The notes beneath the pieces were generated by a model, which did no database searches, was not told the DNA's origin, and was given only the letters and a program-made list of their open reading frames with translations. 45,145 bases of DNA, taken from NCBI GenBank assembly GCA_017474045.1, contig JAFUHX010000085.1, positions 1 through 45,145 of the forward strand, in the 5' to 3' direction. The translations under genes were made by a program, and so were the position numbers. The DNA is from Clostridia bacterium. GTDB taxonomy: Bacteria; Bacillota; Clostridia; Oscillospirales; Acutalibacteraceae. This document shows positions 41,720 through 45,145 of the stretch, piece after piece; the first letter of the stretch is position 1; the number at the start of each line of letters is the position of its first letter.

Positions 41720-42787
41720 ATGATAATTACGAAGTGTTTTGCAATGAAAAAAATAGGCAGTGTGGGGTGGATTGAAAAAGAGGTTGCAGCTTGCGGTCCG
41801 TCTGACGCAATATGTCGCCCCCTTGCTATAGCACCCTGCACGTCAGATATTCATACTGTTTGGTCGGGTGCTTTGGGTGAAAGAGAAAACATGGTTTTGG
41901 GTCATGAAGCTGTTGGTGAAATTGTTGAAGTCGGAAGTCTTGTGAAAAACTTTAAAGTCGGCGACAAGGTAATTATTACTGCAATAACACCCGATTGGAA
42001 CAGCGAAGAAGCTCAAAGCGGTTATGCCATGCATTCAGGCGGAATGTTGTCCGGCTGGAAGTTTTCTAATTTTAAAGACGGTGTTTTCGCCGAGTTTTTC
42101 CATGTTAACGATGCTGACGGAAATCTGACTCATCTTCCTGAGGGCGTAAGTCTTGAAGCGGCATGTATGCTCAGCGATATGGTACCCACGGGCTTTCATG
42201 GAGCCGAACTTGCTGAAATTGAGTTTGGAAACAGCGTTGCAGTAATCGGAATCGGACCTGTTGGCTTAATGTCTGTAGCGGCGTGCAGTCTCAGAGGGGC
42301 CGGAGAAATTTTTGCTGTAGGCTCTCGTGAGATATGTTGCAATCTTGCCCGTGATTTCGGAGCGACACAAATAATTAACTATAAAAAAGGCGATATTCTG
42401 TCTCAGATAATGGATTTGACCGACGGAAAAGGTGTTGACAGAGTTGTAATTGCCGGCGGAGACTGCGATACTTTTGACGCTGCGGTCAAAATGCTTCGTC
42501 CGGGCGGAAAAATCGGCAATGTTAACTATCTCGGAGACGGTGACTATATAAAAATTCCTCGTGAAGCCTGGGGCTGCGGAATGGGTCATAAACAAATAAA
42601 CGGCGGATTGATGCCCGGGGGAAGCTTGAGAAGTCAAAGGCTTTTAAATCTGATTCAGACAAACCGTATTCATCCTGAAAGGCTGATTACTCATCGCTTC
42701 AAGGGTCTTTCAGGTGTAGAAGAAGCCTTAATGCTGATGAAAGATAAGCCCAAGGATCTCATTAAGCCAATAGTAATAATTGATTGA
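41720..42787 (+). CDS. NADP-dependent secondary alcohol dehydrogenase (TBADH-like)
   Basis: About 352-355 aa medium-chain zinc dehydrogenase, highly similar to the Thermoanaerobacter/Clostridium beijerinckii secondary ADH. Seen: VGWIEKE, APCTSDIHTV (Zn Cys37), GHEAVGEIVEVG (His59), LSDMVPTGFHGAEL (Asp150), GIGPVGLMSVAA (Rossmann) with GSR at 198-200 (NADP 2'-phosphate), and the C-terminal LMLMKDKPKDLIKP. It interconverts 2-ketones and secondary alcohols. Start problem: the family start falls on ACG at 41729, correctly spaced from AAGGAG; the in-frame ATG at 41720 touches that site with no spacer, and the next ATG (41744) would remove five residues. Numbering from ACG gives exactly 352 aa and Cys37. 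Confidence 0.92.
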   Translation: MIITKCFAMKKIGSVGWIEKEVAACGPSDAICRPLAIAPCTSDIHTVWSGALGERENMVLGHEAVGEIVEVGSLVKNFKVGDKVIITAITPDWNSEEAQSGYAMHSGGMLSGWKFSNFKDGVFAEFFHVNDADGNLTHLPEGVSLEAACMLSDMVPTGFHGAELAEIEFGNSVAVIGIGPVGLMSVAACSLRGAGEIFAVGSREICCNLARDFGATQIINYKKGDILSQIMDLTDGKGVDRVVIAGGDCDTFDAAVKMLRPGGKIGNVNYLGDGDYIKIPREAWGCGMGHKQINGGLMPGGSLRSQRLLNLIQTNRIHPERLITHRFKGLSGVEEALMLMKDKPKDLIKPIVIID

Positions 42788-42812
42788 TTGAGTTTTTGTA
42801 ACCTTTTACTCA

Positions 42813-42841
42813 TTGACAAATAGGTAATAATATGATAAATT
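42813..42841 (+). promoter_or_regulatory. Probable promoter of the FAD protein
   Basis: TTGACA (42813-42818), 17-nt spacer, TAAATT (42836-42841). The leader contains a small hairpin, CTGCC/GGCAG (42879-42896), ending over the ribosome site. Confidence 0.5.
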
Positions 42842-42907
42842 GATTTTTGGTCTTTTGACTGAGAAAAAAAGAAAGGACTGCCGCTTAGCTGGCAGGTTCA
42901 AAAGAAA

Positions 42908-44302
42908 ATGAAAAAAGATGTTGTTATAATCGGTGCAGGCCCTGCGGGTATTTTTACTGCAATTGAAATGTTAAAAAAAGGTTCAAAGAAAAAAATTCTT
43001 CTTGTTGAAAAGGGTCAATCGGTTGAAAAACGCCATTGCCCTAAAGATAAAACAAAAAAATGCGTTTCATGTAAGCCTTATTGCCACATAACAACAGGAT
43101 TTTCCGGTGCAGGTGCTTTTTCCGACGGAAAGCTTTCTCTTTGCTATGAGGTCGGCGGTGATCTTCCGATGCTGATTGGTGCCGAGCTTGCTCAGGAGAC
43201 TATTAATTACGCCGACAGTATCTATCTTGAATTCGGTGCAGATGAGCATATTGAAGGAATCGGCAACAGTGAAGAGGTTAAAAAAATCAGAATTAAAGCC
43301 ATTCAGGCCGGCTTGAAGCTTGTTGATTGCCCGATTCGCCACATGGGAACCGAAAAGGCTCAGGAAATATATCTTGCTATTGAAAAATATCTTCTTGAAA
43401 ACGGTGTTGAAATTTTGTTCGGAAGTGAATGTACCGACCTCATTCTTGAAGACGGCGAATGTAAGGGCGTTATTCTCAGAGACTCAAAAACCGGAGAAGA
43501 AAGTGTTGTTTATGCTCAGAACACAGTTGTTGCCACGGGCAGAAGAGGTGCTGATTGGCTTGAAAAAATCTGCGCTGAATATAACATTGCTCATCAGCCC
43601 GGTACTGTTGATATCGGTGTTCGAGTTGAAGTCAGAAACGAAATTATGGAAAAGGTCAATGAGGTTCTTTATGAGTCTAAGCTCATCGGTTATCCTGCTC
43701 CCTTCAAAAACAAGGTCAGAACCTTCTGTCAGAATCCCGGTGGCTTCGTAAGTCAGGAAAATTACGACAATAACCTTGCCGTTGTTAACGGCCATTCCTA
43801 TAAGGAAATCAAATCAAACAACACAAACCTTTCAATTCTTTGCTCCCATAATTTCAGCTATCCCTTCAATCAGCCCATTGCTTATGCTCAGAAGGTGGGC
43901 GAGCTGACCAATATGCTTGCAACAGGAAACATTCTCGTTCAGCGCTTCGGCGATATTCTTGACGGAAAAAGAACATGGGAAAAAGAGCTTGCTCAGTCAA
44001 ATGTCCGTCCGACTCTTCCCGATGCAGTTGCAGGCGACATAACAGCTGCCATGCCATATAGAGCAATGACAAACATTATTAATTTCATTAAAGCTATGGA
44101 CCATGTTGTTGAAGGCTTCGCCTCTTATGAAACCCTTCTGTATTCTCCTGAACTCAAGTTTTATTCAAACAGAGTTAAAATGGATGAAAACTTTAACACA
44201 AATGTTAAGGGTCTTCATTGCCTCGGAGACTCTTCAGGCTGGACAAGGGGCTTGATGATGGCCTCTGTAATGGGCGTTCTTATGGGAAGAAAGTTGGTTT
44301 AA
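42908..44302 (+). CDS. FAD-dependent oxidoreductase of unknown substrate
   Basis: 464 aa. FAD Rossmann VVIIGAGPAGIFTAIEM (5-21), then a Cys cluster RHCPKDKTKKCVSCKPYCH (~44-62; Cys residues could bind a metal or cluster), GFSGAGAFSDGKLSL, VVATGRRGADWLEKI and C-terminal GLHCLGDSSGWTRGLMMASVMG. A widespread, conserved flavoprotein family in Firmicutes without a settled reaction. Start ATG has only GCAGG at 10 nt. Terminated by 44311-44344. Confidence 0.9.
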   Translation: MKKDVVIIGAGPAGIFTAIEMLKKGSKKKILLVEKGQSVEKRHCPKDKTKKCVSCKPYCHITTGFSGAGAFSDGKLSLCYEVGGDLPMLIGAELAQETINYADSIYLEFGADEHIEGIGNSEEVKKIRIKAIQAGLKLVDCPIRHMGTEKAQEIYLAIEKYLLENGVEILFGSECTDLILEDGECKGVILRDSKTGEESVVYAQNTVVATGRRGADWLEKICAEYNIAHQPGTVDIGVRVEVRNEIMEKVNEVLYESKLIGYPAPFKNKVRTFCQNPGGFVSQENYDNNLAVVNGHSYKEIKSNNTNLSILCSHNFSYPFNQPIAYAQKVGELTNMLATGNILVQRFGDILDGKRTWEKELAQSNVRPTLPDAVAGDITAAMPYRAMTNIINFIKAMDHVVEGFASYETLLYSPELKFYSNRVKMDENFNTNVKGLHCLGDSSGWTRGLMMASVMGVLMGRKLV

Positions 44303-44310
44303 TATTTTTC

Positions 44311-44344
44311 GCGATATCTTCTGAAAAGAGGGTGTCGCTTTTTT
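44311..44344 (+). terminator. Terminator of the FAD protein
   Basis: An 11-bp stem with G-U pairs, GCGATATCTTC/GAGGGTGTCGC, followed by TTTTTT. Confidence 0.75.
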
Positions 44345-44407
44345 CTTAAGATTTTCTTAAAAAAAGAGAGAGATTCTTAAGATAAACTGACAATAGCATA
44401 ATATCAA

Positions 44408-44435
44408 TTGACTGAAAAAATAATATTGCTATAAT
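44408..44435 (+). promoter_or_regulatory. Promoter of the small secreted protein
   Basis: TTGACT (44408-44413), 16-nt spacer, TATAAT (44430-44435), about 30 nt before the start. Confidence 0.6.
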
Positions 44436-44464
44436 TTAAAAAAAGTAAAAAGAGGGTAGTGCTT

Positions 44465-44920
44465 ATGAAAAAAACAGCTTTGGTTCTGGCTTTGGTTGCA
44501 GTAGTTCTTTTCGGTGTATATCTGGCTTATGATTCGGCGGCTAACCCGGGAATAACCTTCAACTGTAACTGCGAAACAAGCCATAAATCTGCAACATTTA
44601 CTGATGAAGAAATCAATGCCGCTATAAAAGAAGTCAAAAAGAAATTCAAAGATTTTGAAGGCTGCGATCTGAAAGAATTGAGATATGATGAAGAGATCAG
44701 ACATCGGGAAGCCGAAGCTTATTTAACAACCGGGGGCGGATCAGACAGAAAAATTGAAAACACAAATGTAATGATTCTTGTTTCCCGATTTGATGTTGAT
44801 AACAGCAGCGCAGCTGCAGCCGGAGGCTTTAACGGGGGAACAACCTATGACAACTGGCTCTGGATATTAACAAGAAGCTCAGAAGGCGAAAACTGGGAGG
44901 TTGTTGATTGGGGATATTGA
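44465..44920 (+). CDS. Small exported DUF4829-like protein
   Basis: 151 aa. Signal/anchor KKTALVLALVAVVLFGVYLAY (2-22). The mature part has a Cys pair (NCNCET), helix DEEINAAIKEVKKKFKDF and a C-terminal beta part NVMILVSRFDVDNSS, DNWLWILTRSSEGENWEVVDWGY. The ending W-W-x-L-x-R...W-x-V-x-D-W-G-Y recalls DUF4829-type domains found as exported or lipoprotein modules. Function unknown. ATG at 44465 has GAGGG; an in-frame ATG 6 nt upstream is less well placed. Confidence 0.75.
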   Translation: MKKTALVLALVAVVLFGVYLAYDSAANPGITFNCNCETSHKSATFTDEEINAAIKEVKKKFKDFEGCDLKELRYDEEIRHREAEAYLTTGGGSDRKIENTNVMILVSRFDVDNSSAAAAGGFNGGTTYDNWLWILTRSSEGENWEVVDWGY

Positions 44921-45020
44921 TTTTTTAACCAAATCAAACAATGAACCGCCTTTAAAATAATATTTGAAATATAACAATTTGTGCAACGTTGACAAAATTA
45001 TTTTAATATGTTAAAAACTC

Positions 45021-45049
45021 TTGACATATTCAATATCATTGTGTATAAT
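45021..45049 (+). promoter_or_regulatory. Perfect consensus promoter at the right edge
   Basis: TTGACA (45021-45026), 17-nt spacer, TATAAT (45044-45049). It drives a transcript that leaves the window. Confidence 0.85.
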
Positions 45050-45066
45050 AAAGCCACAAGATAAAG

Positions 45067-45106
45067 AAAGGGGTGTTCCCAATGTACCGTTTAGTTTAAA
45101 CAGTAC
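45067..45106 (+). other. Micro-ORF MYRLV in a hairpin, with strong ribosome site
   Basis: AAAGGGGTG (45067-45075), 6-nt spacer, ATG (45082), codons for Met-Tyr-Arg-Leu-Val and TAA (45097-45099). The ORF lies within a hairpin 45084-45106 (GTACcGTTTA/TAAACaGTAC). It may be a leader peptide for a gene past the edge, or a gene start broken by an early stop. No downstream gene is visible in the last 40 nt. Confidence 0.45.
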
Positions 45107-45145
45107 GATTTGAAAATATCTAAAACTAAAAATAAAAATAAAAAA

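Noticed and set aside
1-45145. CRISPR arrays, rRNA genes, complete insertion sequences, integrases, phage structural genes
   Set aside because: Looked for on both strands; no regularly spaced repeats, transposase or integrase motifs, or rRNA sequence were seen.

Overview
The window looks like chromosome from an anaerobic, endospore-forming member of the Clostridia (Oscillospirales/Ruminococcaceae-like), moderately AT-rich. Support: an IspH-ribosomal S1 fusion in the clostridial order HI0933-like flavoprotein / cmk / plsC / ispH-S1; a BofA-like pro-sigma-K processing inhibitor; a SPOCS (DUF3794)-LysM protein typical of spore formers; AGGAGG-type ribosome sites; and many perfect or near-perfect TTGACA-17-TATAAT promoters. 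The genus call is inference.

Layout. 1-6.8 kb: secreted metallophosphoesterase (-) divergent from a secreted GH78-like alpha-L-rhamnosidase (+), then an MFS transporter and a TrmH/SpoU rRNA methyltransferase (-). 6.9-9.6 kb: small accessory cluster with an XRE regulator, a SLOG-like protein behind a long structured leader ending in a terminator, an XRE/zinc-ribbon protein and a DUF5131 (Gp37/Gp68) protein. 9.6-9.9 kb: copy 1 of a ~295-bp direct repeat whose second copy lies at 25.3-25.6 kb against tRNA-Leu(UAA). The 15.7 kb between the copies holds an M48 membrane protease, a five-gene GlpA/GlpB/DUF1667/FGGY kinase/AGPS-like flavoprotein operon, a YgjP-like protease with a 57-aa Gly-rich membrane protein and a frameshifted DUF2500-type gene, a macro-domain/ADP-ribosylglycohydrolase/vWA operon, a chimeric pseudogene and an APH-fold kinase.

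25.6-45.1 kb looks like core chromosome: tRNA-Leu, SPOCS-LysM, DUF1294, zinc ribbon, GHL10 lipoprotein, cell-wall amidase, BofA, ManA, HI0933-family flavoprotein, Cmk, PlsC, IspH-S1, RmuC, a peptide-binding lipoprotein, a cytidylate-kinase-like protein, a TBADH-type secondary alcohol dehydrogenase, another FAD protein, and a small secreted protein. The right end holds a perfect promoter driving something beyond the window, starting with a 5-codon micro-ORF inside a hairpin.

How genes work together. The Glp-like operon (12.8-19.4 kb) is translationally tight and has one strong promoter; it probably phosphorylates a polyol and oxidises the phosphate, but the substrate is not evident. The macro/ARH/vWA set looks like an ADP-ribose reversal module without a visible ADP-ribosyltransferase. 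No complete insertion sequence, CRISPR array, rRNA or phage structural gene was seen. The best candidates for something undescribed are the structured leader before the SLOG-like gene, the repeat-bounded tRNA-Leu block, and the AGPS/FGGY/Glp operon.
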